Origin: Streptomyces akebiae
Lineage (GTDB): Bacteria; Actinomycetota; Actinomycetes; Streptomycetales; Streptomycetaceae
Direction of reading: 5' to 3'
Length of the DNA: 64,000 nucleotides
Assembly (NCBI RefSeq): GCF_019599145.1
Contig: NZ_CP080647.1
Location: forward strand, 7,006,001-7,070,000
Of the stretch, positions 10,174-18,019 are shown in pieces (within the stretch, counting starts at the first letter, position 1; each line of letters opens with the position of its first letter). Below the pieces are notes generated by a model. The model was given only the letters and a program-made list of their open reading frames with translations, had not been told where the DNA came from and did not search any database. Both the position numbers and the translations under genes were made by a program.

Positions 10174-11231
10174 CCGGCGGCAGCCGTACGCAGGTGGTGG
10201 TGATCGGCGGCGGCCAGGCCGGGCTCGCCGCCGGCTACCACCTGCGCCGCCTCGGTGTGGACTTCGTCATCCTCGACGCCCAGTCCACGCCGGGCGGCGC
10301 CTGGCGGCACGCCTGGGACTCGCTGCGCCTGTTCTCCCCGGCCGCGTACTCGTCCCTGCCGGGTCGTCCGATGCCGCTACAGGCGGGGCAGACGTACCCG
10401 GACGCAGGCCATGTGGTCGGCTACCTGACCGAGTACGAGCGCCGTTACGACCTTCCGGTGCACCGCCCCGTACGCGTCACCGGGGTCCACCATGACGGTG
10501 AGTTCCTGCGTGCCGAGACGGACGCGGGCGTCTGGCGAACCCGGGCCGTCATCAGCGCCACCGGCACCTGGTGGCGCCCCTTCCTGCCCGCCGTCCCCGG
10601 CCGGGCGGACTTCCGCGGGCGACAGCTGCACACCGTCGAGTACCGCAGCCCACACGACTTCGCCGGACAGCGGGTCGTCGTGGTCGGCGGCGGCAACTCC
10701 GGCGCGCAGATCGCCGCCGACTTGGCGTACGAGACGGAGCTGACCTGGGTGACCCAGCGTCCGCCCCGCTTCCTCGCCGACGACATCGACGGCCGCGCCC
10801 TCTTCGACGCGGCCACCGCCCGCCGCCGCGCCCTCGAAGAGGGCCGCACCGACACGGGAGGCGTCGCGTCCCTGGGCGACATCGTCGCCGTACCGCCCGT
10901 ACGGGAGGCCCGCGACGCCGGACGGCTGAAGGCGGCACCCATGTTCGTACGCCTCGACCGCGACGGAGTCCTCTGGGCCGACGGCACGCGGGCGCCGGCC
11001 GACGCGGTCATCTGGTGCACCGGCTTCCGCCCGGCGCTCTCCCACCTGGCATCGCTGGGACTGCGCGGGGTTCGCGGCCACATCGCCACCGAGGGAACGC
11101 GGGCCGTGGACGAGCCGAGGGTGCACCTGCTCGGCTACGGCGACTGGACCGGCCCCGCCTCCGCCACCCTCATCGGCGTCGGGCGTCCTGCCCGCGAAGC
11201 CGCCCGCGACATCGCCGGCCTACTCGCGTAG
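10170..11231 (+). CDS. arsO: ArsO-type flavin-containing monooxygenase
   Basis: 353-residue FAD/NAD(P)H monooxygenase. The FAD site VVVIGGGQAGLAAGYHL is followed by DSLRLFSPAAYSSLPG, and the NADPH site is VVVVGGGNSGAQIAADL. The arrangement matches flavoproteins annotated ArsO in ars operons. Its role in arsenic resistance is not firmly defined; oxidation of trivalent arsenicals has been proposed. The GTG overlaps the previous stop. It is clearly related to the flavoprotein encoded at 11793-12848. Confidence 0.83.
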   Translation: MTGGSRTQVVVIGGGQAGLAAGYHLRRLGVDFVILDAQSTPGGAWRHAWDSLRLFSPAAYSSLPGRPMPLQAGQTYPDAGHVVGYLTEYERRYDLPVHRPVRVTGVHHDGEFLRAETDAGVWRTRAVISATGTWWRPFLPAVPGRADFRGRQLHTVEYRSPHDFAGQRVVVVGGGNSGAQIAADLAYETELTWVTQRPPRFLADDIDGRALFDAATARRRALEEGRTDTGGVASLGDIVAVPPVREARDAGRLKAAPMFVRLDRDGVLWADGTRAPADAVIWCTGFRPALSHLASLGLRGVRGHIATEGTRAVDEPRVHLLGYGDWTGPASATLIGVGRPAREAARDIAGLLA

Positions 11232-11367
11232 GACCCGACCGGCCCGAGGACCCCCGGACCCAGCGGCAGCGGCTCGTGTGTCGGGCCGTCTGCAGGAACG
11301 GCCCCGCGTCGTCAGCGGAAGCGGACAATCACGTCGCTGGCGCTATGGGGGCGCGGGCGTTCACGGT

Positions 11368-11745
11368 TCAGACCGCGGCCGGGGCGATGGTCAGCAGCTT
11401 GCCCATCGCGGCAAGCACCGACGGCTCGACCCGGTAGTACACCCAGGTGCCGCGCCGCTCGGAGGTGAGCAGCCCGGCCTCCTTGAGCTTCTTCAGGTGA
11501 TGGGAAACGGTCGGCTGCGAGACGCCGACGTCGGAGATGTCGCACACGCACGCCTCACCGCCCTCGTGCGAGGCCACGGCGGAGAACAGTCGCAGTCGTA
11601 CCGGGTCGCCGAGCGCCTTGAACATTCGCGCGGCAGTCTCGGCCTCCTCCGCCGTGAACGGGCGCTCGGTGAGCGGCGGGCAGCACGGCGCCGCAGCCTC
11701 GCTGGGGCCAGGGTCCAGCAGCGGCAGCACCTTCGTATTCGACAT
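11368..11745 (-). CDS. arsR: ArsR-family arsenite-responsive repressor (copy 3)
   Basis: 125-residue repressor with the classical As(III) motif EACVCDISDVG and recognition region SQPTVSHHLKKLKEAGLL. The N-terminus contains a vicinal cysteine pair (APCCPPL). The ATG at 11745 sits inside an inverted repeat. It lies just downstream of the monooxygenase gene 11793-12848 on the same strand. Both upstream regions share an 11-base sequence, so this copy probably controls the right-hand arsenic block. Confidence 0.92.
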   Translation of the reverse strand: MSNTKVLPLLDPGPSEAAAPCCPPLTERPFTAEEAETAARMFKALGDPVRLRLFSAVASHEGGEACVCDISDVGVSQPTVSHHLKKLKEAGLLTSERRGTWVYYRVEPSVLAAMGKLLTIAPAAV

Positions 11746-11767
11746 GCATCTATGTTGACACATGTCG
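11740..11767. promoter_or_regulatory. Candidate ArsR3 operator overlapping its own start
   Basis: Inverted repeat CGACATG-N14-CATGTCG. The interior holds TCTATGTTGAC at 11749-11759, which recurs exactly at 12877-12887. Confidence 0.5.
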
Positions 11768-11792
11768 AACCAGTGGGGCGAGGCGGACGGCC

Positions 11793-12848
11793 TCAGGCGC
11801 GGGTCAGGTAGGCGGCGATGCGCTGCGCAGCCCGGGCTGCATCCCTTCCGACCCCGCGCAGGGAGTTCGACGACAGGCTGCGCTGCCACTCCAGCCCGAC
11901 GTACGCTAGCCCTGCGTGCGTCAGTGACATCCCCTCCCGGTGGCGAGGGTGCCCTGTGACATCGAGGGCGCCTAGCGGGGAGAGGTAGCCCAGGTCGGGG
12001 CGGTAGCCGGTGGCCAGCGCGATGGCGTCCACCTCCTCCGTGCTTCCGTCGGCCCAGGTGACCTTGGTGCCGTCGATCCCGGTGAACACCGGGCGCCGGT
12101 CTGGTCGTCCGGAGGTGACGGCGGCCCGGTAGCGGCCGTCGTCGATGACCAGCTGGGTCGGCGGCGCGGAAAGGAACCGGCCGGCGGGCAGCGTGTCGAG
12201 CCCGCTGCGGGCCAGCCACCAGTGCAGGTCCCGGCCCAGGATGCGCTGCCGGGCGAACCGCACCGGATGCCGCACCGCGAGCGTCACCCGAGCCCGCCCG
12301 GCGAGCTCGGCGGCGATCTGCACCGCGGAGTTCCCGGCGCCGACGACCACGACCCGCTGCCCGTCGAACGGCTCGGGCGCGCGGTAGTCGGCGGCGTGCA
12401 GCAAGGTTCCGGTGTAGGTATCCAGCCCCGGAAGGTCCGGCTGGTGGGGGTGGCCGAAGGCGCCGGTCGCCGCGATCACGGCGCGCGCCGCCAGCTGCCC
12501 ACCGCCCTCCAGGTCCAGTGTGAACGTGCCGCCTTCGAGGCGGACTTCACGTACCCGTGTCCGGGTGCGGATCTCGGCGTCCAGCCGGTCAGCGCAACGC
12601 AGTAGATAAGCGATGACCTCGTCGCGGTGCGGGTAGTGGTCCGGGTCGCCGCCGAACGGCAGGCCGGGCAGGGAGCTGTACCGGGCCGGCGAGAAGAGGG
12701 TGAGGCTGTCGTAGTAGTGCGGCCACGACCCTGCCGCCCGCTCCGACGCCTCCAGTACCACCGGCTGAAGCCCCTGCCCGTGAAGGGCGTGCGCGGCGGC
12801 CAGCCCGGACTGGCCACCACCGATCACCGTGACATCGACCTGTTCCAC
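11793..12848 (-). CDS. Flavin-containing monooxygenase, ArsO-like (second copy)
   Basis: 351-residue flavoprotein with FAD site VTVIGGGQSGLAAAHAL, DSLTLFSPARYSSLPG and NADPH site VVVVGAGNSAVQIAAEL. These match block by block the protein encoded at 10170-11231, so the two are paralogues. The GTG at 12848 is preferred because a GGGGGTAGG stretch lies just upstream; an earlier start at 12896 would run through the promoter. The likely role is oxidation of an arsenical or thiol substrate; the exact reaction is unknown. Confidence 0.8.
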   Translation of the reverse strand: MEQVDVTVIGGGQSGLAAAHALHGQGLQPVVLEASERAAGSWPHYYDSLTLFSPARYSSLPGLPFGGDPDHYPHRDEVIAYLLRCADRLDAEIRTRTRVREVRLEGGTFTLDLEGGGQLAARAVIAATGAFGHPHQPDLPGLDTYTGTLLHAADYRAPEPFDGQRVVVVGAGNSAVQIAAELAGRARVTLAVRHPVRFARQRILGRDLHWWLARSGLDTLPAGRFLSAPPTQLVIDDGRYRAAVTSGRPDRRPVFTGIDGTKVTWADGSTEEVDAIALATGYRPDLGYLSPLGALDVTGHPRHREGMSLTHAGLAYVGLEWQRSLSSNSLRGVGRDAARAAQRIAAYLTRA

Positions 12849-12876
12849 GATCCCTACCCCCTGAATTTGATGAATG

Positions 12877-12887
12877 TCTATGTTGAC
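12877..12887. promoter_or_regulatory. Shared ArsR3-type operator half-site in divergent promoter
   Basis: TCTATGTTGAC, identical to the core of the arsR3 upstream site, lies between the divergent genes starting at 12848 and 12957. TTGACG at 12883 could also serve as a -35 for the rightward operon. Confidence 0.45.
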
Positions 12888-12956
12888 GCTTATCAATACA
12901 GGTGCAATGCTGGGTCGCGCAAGCCATCGACGAATGTCGAAGCAAAGGGGAATCTT

Positions 12957-14324
12957 GTGAACGCGCCCACCACCGACCAGCTGCCCGTCGTGGTCGTCGG
13001 AGCCGGCCCGATCGGCCTGGCCGCCGCCGCCCGCCTCATCGAGCGCGGCCTCGAACTGCTCGTCCTAGAGGCCGGGCCGTCAGCCGGCACCGCCGTACGG
13101 GCCTGGTCGCACGTGCGGCTGTTCTCCCCCTGGGCCGAGGTCACCGACCCGGCGGCCGAGAAGCTCCTCGCCCCCACCGGCTGGGTCCGCCCGGACGGCG
13201 CCGCCTACCCCACCGGCGGCGACTGGGCCGGGAAGTACCTGCAGCCGCTCGCTGACGTCCTCGGCGACAAGGTCCGCTACGGCGCCACGGTCACCGGCGT
13301 CGCCCGCGCGGGCCGGGACCGCATCGTCGACTCCGGCCGCGACGAGCAGCCCTTCACCGTCCACATCCAGCTCGCCGACGGCCGCGAGGAGCGGATCACC
13401 GCCCGCGCCGTCATCGACGCCTCCGGCACCTGGTCCACCCCCAGCCCGATGGGCGCCGACGGCCTGCCCGCCCTCGGCGAGAAGACCGCCGCCGACCGCA
13501 TCTCCTACCAGGTCCCCGACCTGGGCGACCCGGCCGTACGCGCCCGGTACGCGGGCAAGCGCACCGCCGTGATCGGCTCCGGTGCCTCCGCCTTCACCGC
13601 CCTCGCCTACCTCGCCGACCTGGCCAAGGAGGAAGACGGGACCCACACCGCGTGGATCCTGCGCCGGGGCATCGGCGCGAGCACCTACGGCGGTGGCGAG
13701 GCGGACGAGCTGCCCGCGCGCGGCGCCCTGGGGCTGCGCGCCAAGGCGGCCGTCGAGGCCGGCCACGCGAGCGCGGTCACCGGCTTCCGTACTCAGTCCG
13801 TGGAGCGCGACGGCGACCGGCTCATCCTCGTCGCCGAGGACGGCCGTCGCCTGGACCCGGTCGACGAGGCCATCGTCCTGACCGGCTTCCGTCCGGATCT
13901 GTCCTTCCTCTCCGAACTCCGCCTCGGTCTCGACGAGCGCCTCCAGGCACCCACCGCGCTGGCCCCGCTGATCGACCCGAACGTCCACTCTTGCGGCACG
14001 GTCTACCCGCACGGCGTGAACGAGCTCTCACACCCGGAGCAGGGCGTCTACCTGGTGGGCATGAAGTCCTACGGTCGTGCGCCCACGTTCCTCGCGATGA
14101 CCGGCTACGAGCAGGTCCGCTCCATCACGGCGGCGATCGCCGGCGACCAGGAGGCCGCCGAGCGCGTCGAGCTGACCCTGCCGGAGACCGGTGTATGCGG
14201 CGGCGCGGGCCTGTTCGACGACCCCGACGCCGCCCAGAGCAGCGACGGCGGCGGCTGCTGCGCCGCCCCCGCCACCCTCCAGATCGGCATCGGCGCCCCG
14301 GCCACAACCTCCGGCGGCTGCTGA
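12957..14324 (+). CDS. FAD-dependent oxidoreductase with cysteine-rich C-terminus, arsenic-associated
   Basis: 455-residue flavoprotein. Its FAD site is VVVVGAGPIGLAAAARL, followed by WSHVRLFSPWAE; its second dinucleotide site is TAVIGSGASAFTALAYL. It is related to the two ArsO-like proteins upstream but longer. The last 50 residues are cysteine-rich (TGVCGGAGL, DGGGCCAAP, SGGC), suggesting a trivalent arsenic site. The GTG follows AAAGGGGA. It heads an operon with arsI and an MFS transporter, so a role in organoarsenical handling is likely but unproven. Confidence 0.78.
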   Translation: MNAPTTDQLPVVVVGAGPIGLAAAARLIERGLELLVLEAGPSAGTAVRAWSHVRLFSPWAEVTDPAAEKLLAPTGWVRPDGAAYPTGGDWAGKYLQPLADVLGDKVRYGATVTGVARAGRDRIVDSGRDEQPFTVHIQLADGREERITARAVIDASGTWSTPSPMGADGLPALGEKTAADRISYQVPDLGDPAVRARYAGKRTAVIGSGASAFTALAYLADLAKEEDGTHTAWILRRGIGASTYGGGEADELPARGALGLRAKAAVEAGHASAVTGFRTQSVERDGDRLILVAEDGRRLDPVDEAIVLTGFRPDLSFLSELRLGLDERLQAPTALAPLIDPNVHSCGTVYPHGVNELSHPEQGVYLVGMKSYGRAPTFLAMTGYEQVRSITAAIAGDQEAAERVELTLPETGVCGGAGLFDDPDAAQSSDGGGCCAAPATLQIGIGAPATTSGGC

Positions 14325-14352
14325 ACACCCCACCCACCCAAGGAGGTTCGCC

Positions 14353-14820
14353 ATGACAGCCCGCGTACAGCTCGCCCTGCGCGTCCCCGACCTCGCCGCG
14401 TCCATCGCCTTCTACACGAAACTCTTCGGCACCGAGCCCGCCAAACTCCGCGACGGCTACGCCAACTTCGCCATCACCGAGCCCCCGCTCAAGCTCGTCC
14501 TCATCGAAGGCACCGCGGACGAGGCAACGCGCATGGATCACCTCGGCGTCGAGGTCGAGACGACCGAGGCGGTCCACGCCGCCACCGCCCGCCTGGGCGA
14601 GGCCGGCCTGGCCACCGACGTGGAGAACGACACCACCTGTTGCTACGCCCTCCAGGACAAGGTCTGGGTCCACGGACCCGGCCAGGAGCCCTGGGAGGTG
14701 TACGTCGTCAAGGCCGACGCCGACTCCCTGGCCAAACAGCAGGGCAGCACCTGCTGCACCGGCACGGCCGAGGCCGACACCGGCGCGAAGGAACCGGTCG
14801 CCGCGGGCGGCTGCTGCTGA
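14353..14820 (+). CDS. arsI: Organoarsenical C-As lyase ArsI (CadI/ArsI VOC family)
   Basis: 155-residue vicinal-oxygen-chelate dioxygenase that demethylates trivalent methylarsenite to arsenite. The vicinal substrate-binding pair falls at Cys96-Cys97 (DTTCCYAL), as in characterised ArsI. Likely Fe(II) ligands are His63 (MDHLGVEVE) and Glu115 (WEVYVV); the first ligand position is Gln6 (ARVQLALRV) rather than His, as in CadI-type members. A C-terminal tail adds two more Cys-Cys pairs. AAGGAGG precedes the ATG. The arsenite produced would leave through Acr3. Confidence 0.9.
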   Translation: MTARVQLALRVPDLAASIAFYTKLFGTEPAKLRDGYANFAITEPPLKLVLIEGTADEATRMDHLGVEVETTEAVHAATARLGEAGLATDVENDTTCCYALQDKVWVHGPGQEPWEVYVVKADADSLAKQQGSTCCTGTAEADTGAKEPVAAGGCC

Positions 14821-14827
14821 CCCGCCG

Positions 14828-16027
14828 ATGACCGACGTCCGCGCCAGCGGGGCCGTGACCGGGACGGGGGTCCGGTCACGGCCCCGCGCCGCGCTGCCCG
14901 CCCTGTGCGCCACCCAGATCACCAGCTGGGGAATCGTCTACTACGCCTTCCCCGTGCTCAATCCGCAGATCACCGCCTCCACGGGCTGGTCGTCCAGTGC
15001 CACGACGGCCGCTTTCTCGGGCGCGCTGCTGATCTCCGCCGTCACCGGCATACCCGTCGGCCGCGTCCTCGACCGCCAAGGCCCTCGCGCTGTGATGACC
15101 ACCGGTTCCGTCCTGGGCGTCATCGCCGTGCTCGCCATCGCCTCCGCGCCCAACCTGATCGCCTTCACCGCCGCGTGGCTCCTGGCCGGTGTGGCCATGG
15201 CCGCCACCTTCTACCAGCCCGCCTTCGCCGCCCTCACCCGCTGGTGGGGCAGCGACCGCATCCGCGCCCTCACCATCGTCACCCTCGCCGGCGGCCTGGC
15301 CTCCACCGCCTTCGCCCCGCTGACCGCCACGCTCGCCGAGCACTTGAGCTGGCGCAGCACGTACGCCATCCTCGCGCTGATCTTGGCCCTCGTCACCATC
15401 CCCGCTCACGCCTTCGCGCTACGGGGACGTTGGCCGCCCGCACCGGCGTCGCCCTCCCAACGGGATGCCCCCAGCGGGGCGGTGACCCGCAGTCGGCCGT
15501 TCCTGATGCTCGCCGCCGCGCTCACGCTGAACAGCTTCGCCATGTACGCGGTCGTCATCGCCCTCGTGCCCCTCCTGATCGCACGCGGCGCGAGCCCCAC
15601 CGCCGCCGCCTGGGCTCTCGGCCTGGGCGGCGCAGGACAGACCCTCGGCCGCACCCTGTACGCGGCGCTCGCCAGCCGCACCGGCGTCACTACCCGCACT
15701 GTTGCCCTGATCATGCTCGGCGGGACAACGACTGCTGCGTTCGCGATGGTCTCCGGCCCCTTCCCCCTGCTCGTGGGCATCGCGGTCGCAGCCGGCATGG
15801 TGCGCGGCAACCTCACCCTGCTGCAGGCCACTGCTGTCACCGACCGTTGGGGAACCACGGACTACGGACGTCTCTCCGGGCTGCTGGCCGCGCCTGCCAC
15901 CATTGCATCTGCCTTGGCTCCGTTCGCGGGAGCCGCGCTTGCCGGACCGCTCGGTGGCTATCCGAGCCTGTTCGCCGTGCTCGCCCTGGCCTCCGCCGCA
16001 GCGGCCCTCCTCGTGCTGGGGAGCTGA
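14828..16027 (+). CDS. Major facilitator superfamily transporter
   Basis: 399-residue membrane protein with about twelve hydrophobic segments and an MFS loop between helices 2 and 3 (GIPVGRVLDRQGPRAVMTTG). It starts eight bases after arsI, so it belongs to the same operon. MFS proteins in arsenic operons include exporters of arsenite or organoarsenicals (for example ArsK, ArsJ), but the substrate here cannot be read from sequence. It could also export an unrelated compound. Confidence 0.8.
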   Translation: MTDVRASGAVTGTGVRSRPRAALPALCATQITSWGIVYYAFPVLNPQITASTGWSSSATTAAFSGALLISAVTGIPVGRVLDRQGPRAVMTTGSVLGVIAVLAIASAPNLIAFTAAWLLAGVAMAATFYQPAFAALTRWWGSDRIRALTIVTLAGGLASTAFAPLTATLAEHLSWRSTYAILALILALVTIPAHAFALRGRWPPAPASPSQRDAPSGAVTRSRPFLMLAAALTLNSFAMYAVVIALVPLLIARGASPTAAAWALGLGGAGQTLGRTLYAALASRTGVTTRTVALIMLGGTTTAAFAMVSGPFPLLVGIAVAAGMVRGNLTLLQATAVTDRWGTTDYGRLSGLLAAPATIASALAPFAGAALAGPLGGYPSLFAVLALASAAAALLVLGS

Positions 16028-16197
16028 CGAAGATCACTGAAATTGGGGGGCGGACAGACGAGTCGGCACCTGCTGGCCAGCTGCCGCGATGGACAACGGA
16101 CAGGAGCAAAGCCTGTCCATAACTTGATCTCATGCCACCAGCCCCGCCCTCGAGCCCTCAGTGGCGCAAAAAATCGAACACATGCTTGAATCCGCTC

Positions 16198-16413
16198 ATG
16201 CGACCGTTTCCCGACGACCTCGTTCAGGCACAGCAGGAGTGGATCTCCGCCTACCGTCAGCTTGCCGACCAGCCCGGCCAAACAGGGCTGCGGCGCCGCT
16301 TGTACCAGCTGTCGACCGCGGTGTTCTTCCACCCCTACTGGACGGAGCGTGGCGGCCGGACTCCGGCAGCATGGCAGCAGCTGCGGGGTGTCGGACGGGA
16401 AGAAGGGAGCTGA
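16198..16413 (+). CDS. Small actinomycete hypothetical protein
   Basis: 71 residues beginning MRPFPDDLVQAQQEWISAYR, with a later STAVFFHPYWTE segment, resembling small actinomycete proteins of unknown role. An in-frame ATG at 16132 would add 22 residues. There is no convincing ribosome site at either start. It is followed closely by a DUF6233 gene. Confidence 0.55.
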   Translation: MRPFPDDLVQAQQEWISAYRQLADQPGQTGLRRRLYQLSTAVFFHPYWTERGGRTPAAWQQLRGVGREEGS

Positions 16414-16425
16414 AGATGAGGGGCA

Positions 16426-16875
16426 TTGACGTGGTCAGCGGTGCAGGCCGTGTCCGCGCTACCGCCTGATACACCTCGCCTCCGGGCGATCCTGCGGTAC
16501 CTCGACGAGCAGATCACTGACAACGAGACCGTGGGCGTCTACCTACGGCTTCAGCACGATGCCGTCTCCAAGGCGCTGGCTCGTAACGAAGGTCCGGCAG
16601 CGGCTCAGCCTGCCCAGACGCCCCAAGAGAGCCCAGATGCCCTTCCCGCCTTCGCAGGGGGCCGGCGGGGGCTGAATGCGACAGGCTTCGCCGTGGAGCG
16701 GCAGCCCAGGGCGATCGGGCCCGAGCCAGCCCGCATCCACACCGACGACTGTCGGAACGCCGGCCCGACGCATCCGATCACCGCGCACGACGCCCGCGCG
16801 GCGCTGTTCGACCCGATGGTGCAGGCATGCGGATTCTGTCGCCCTGACACCGAACTCGGTATCGATCTGGACTGA
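16426..16875 (+). CDS. DUF6233 family protein
   Basis: About 149 residues, a Streptomyces family of unknown function. Recognisable parts are the N-terminal LPPDTPRLRAILRYLDEQ helix and the C-terminal half with ARIHTDDCRNAG and QACGFCRPDTELGIDLD, whose Cys residues may bind metal. The TTG start is uncertain; GTG at 16441 or 16450 would place the start just before LPPD, closer to relatives. Confidence 0.6.
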   Translation: MTWSAVQAVSALPPDTPRLRAILRYLDEQITDNETVGVYLRLQHDAVSKALARNEGPAAAQPAQTPQESPDALPAFAGGRRGLNATGFAVERQPRAIGPEPARIHTDDCRNAGPTHPITAHDARAALFDPMVQACGFCRPDTELGIDLD

Positions 16876-16975
16876 GTTGGACGGGGCCCGGACTGGCTGC
16901 TGCGGCACCCTGCCCGCTGCGGCTCGGCGGAAGGGAAGGTGGCGCAAGAGGCCGCTGGGCAGGCAGGATCGAGAC

Positions 16976-18007
16976 ATGAGGATTCTCGTGTTGGGCGGTA
17001 CTTGGTTTCTGGGCAGGGCAGTTGTCGAAGGCGCGCTGCAACGGAATTGGCAAGTGACCACCTTCAACCGCGGGCTCTCTGGCCAGGCTGTCGCTGGTAC
17101 CGCAGCGGTGCATGGCGACCGCATGAACCCCGGCGACCTGCAGCGACTTGCGGAGCACGGCCCGTGGGACGCCGTGGTGGATACTTCCGCCTCGTCGCTT
17201 GCGCCGCGCGATGTCCTGGCGGGCGCAACGGCGTTGAAGGATGTAGCCGGGCAGTACGTGTACGTCTCGACGGTCTCTGCCTACCAGGGATGGCCCGACG
17301 AGCCACTGACAGAGTCCTCGCCGGTTCTTGACGGACCGCCGGACGCTGATAGCGAGTACGGGAAGATGCCTGAGGGCTGGGACGGACCTGACCTGCATTA
17401 TGGCCGTCAGAAAGCTGGCACGGAGCGAGCCGTGCTTGCCGTACTCGGACAGGGCGGCACGACGATCATGCGACCGGGCGTGATCCTCGGCCCGGGGGAG
17501 TATGTGGGACGCCTGCCTTGGTGGCTGACCCGCGCAGCGCGCGGCGGGAAGATCGTCGCTCCGGGAACTCCCGAAAAGACGATCCAGCCCGTCGACGTAC
17601 GGGACGTTGCGGCCTTCGCGCTCGACCGTGCTGAGGCCAGCTCTGGCGGGACTTTCAACGTCACCGCACCGGTGGGGCGAGAGACTATGGGGGGATTCCT
17701 TACCGCGTGCCTGGAAACAACGGGTGCTCCCGGAAGCCTGGTGTGGGCTCCTGATGAACTACTCATCGAGCACAAGGTGCGGCAATGGACAGAACTGCCG
17801 CTGTGGCGCACTCACGCTGGCGTGTGGCGCATTGACTCCAGTGGTGCATACGCTGCTGGCCTGAGCTGCCGTCCGCTGGCCAAAACCGTGGCCGACACCT
17901 GGCGATGGATGCAAAGCGGTGGAATGCCGGTGGAACATCCCCGCTGGGCCGAGCACGGTATCGATCCCACCAAGGAAGCGAAGATCCTCGCTGCACTCGG
18001 CCGCTGA
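16976..18007 (+). CDS. NAD-dependent epimerase/dehydratase family protein
   Basis: 343-residue short-chain dehydrogenase/reductase of the extended type. The dinucleotide site is MRILVLGGTWFLGRAVVEGA. The catalytic Tyr-x3-Lys is HYGRQKAGTE and the upstream Ser lies in YVYVSTVSAY. The substrate is unknown. CAGGAT six bases before the ATG suggests a -10 box and a leaderless message. It stands alone, convergent with the TPR regulator downstream. Confidence 0.8.
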   Translation: MRILVLGGTWFLGRAVVEGALQRNWQVTTFNRGLSGQAVAGTAAVHGDRMNPGDLQRLAEHGPWDAVVDTSASSLAPRDVLAGATALKDVAGQYVYVSTVSAYQGWPDEPLTESSPVLDGPPDADSEYGKMPEGWDGPDLHYGRQKAGTERAVLAVLGQGGTTIMRPGVILGPGEYVGRLPWWLTRAARGGKIVAPGTPEKTIQPVDVRDVAAFALDRAEASSGGTFNVTAPVGRETMGGFLTACLETTGAPGSLVWAPDELLIEHKVRQWTELPLWRTHAGVWRIDSSGAYAAGLSCRPLAKTVADTWRWMQSGGMPVEHPRWAEHGIDPTKEAKILAALGR

Positions 18008-18019
18008 GCCTGCGACCTC

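Noticed and set aside
12849..12896. Longer N-terminus for the minus-strand monooxygenase
   Set aside because: It would translate the shared operator and promoter segment; GTG at 12848 starts right before the FAD motif.
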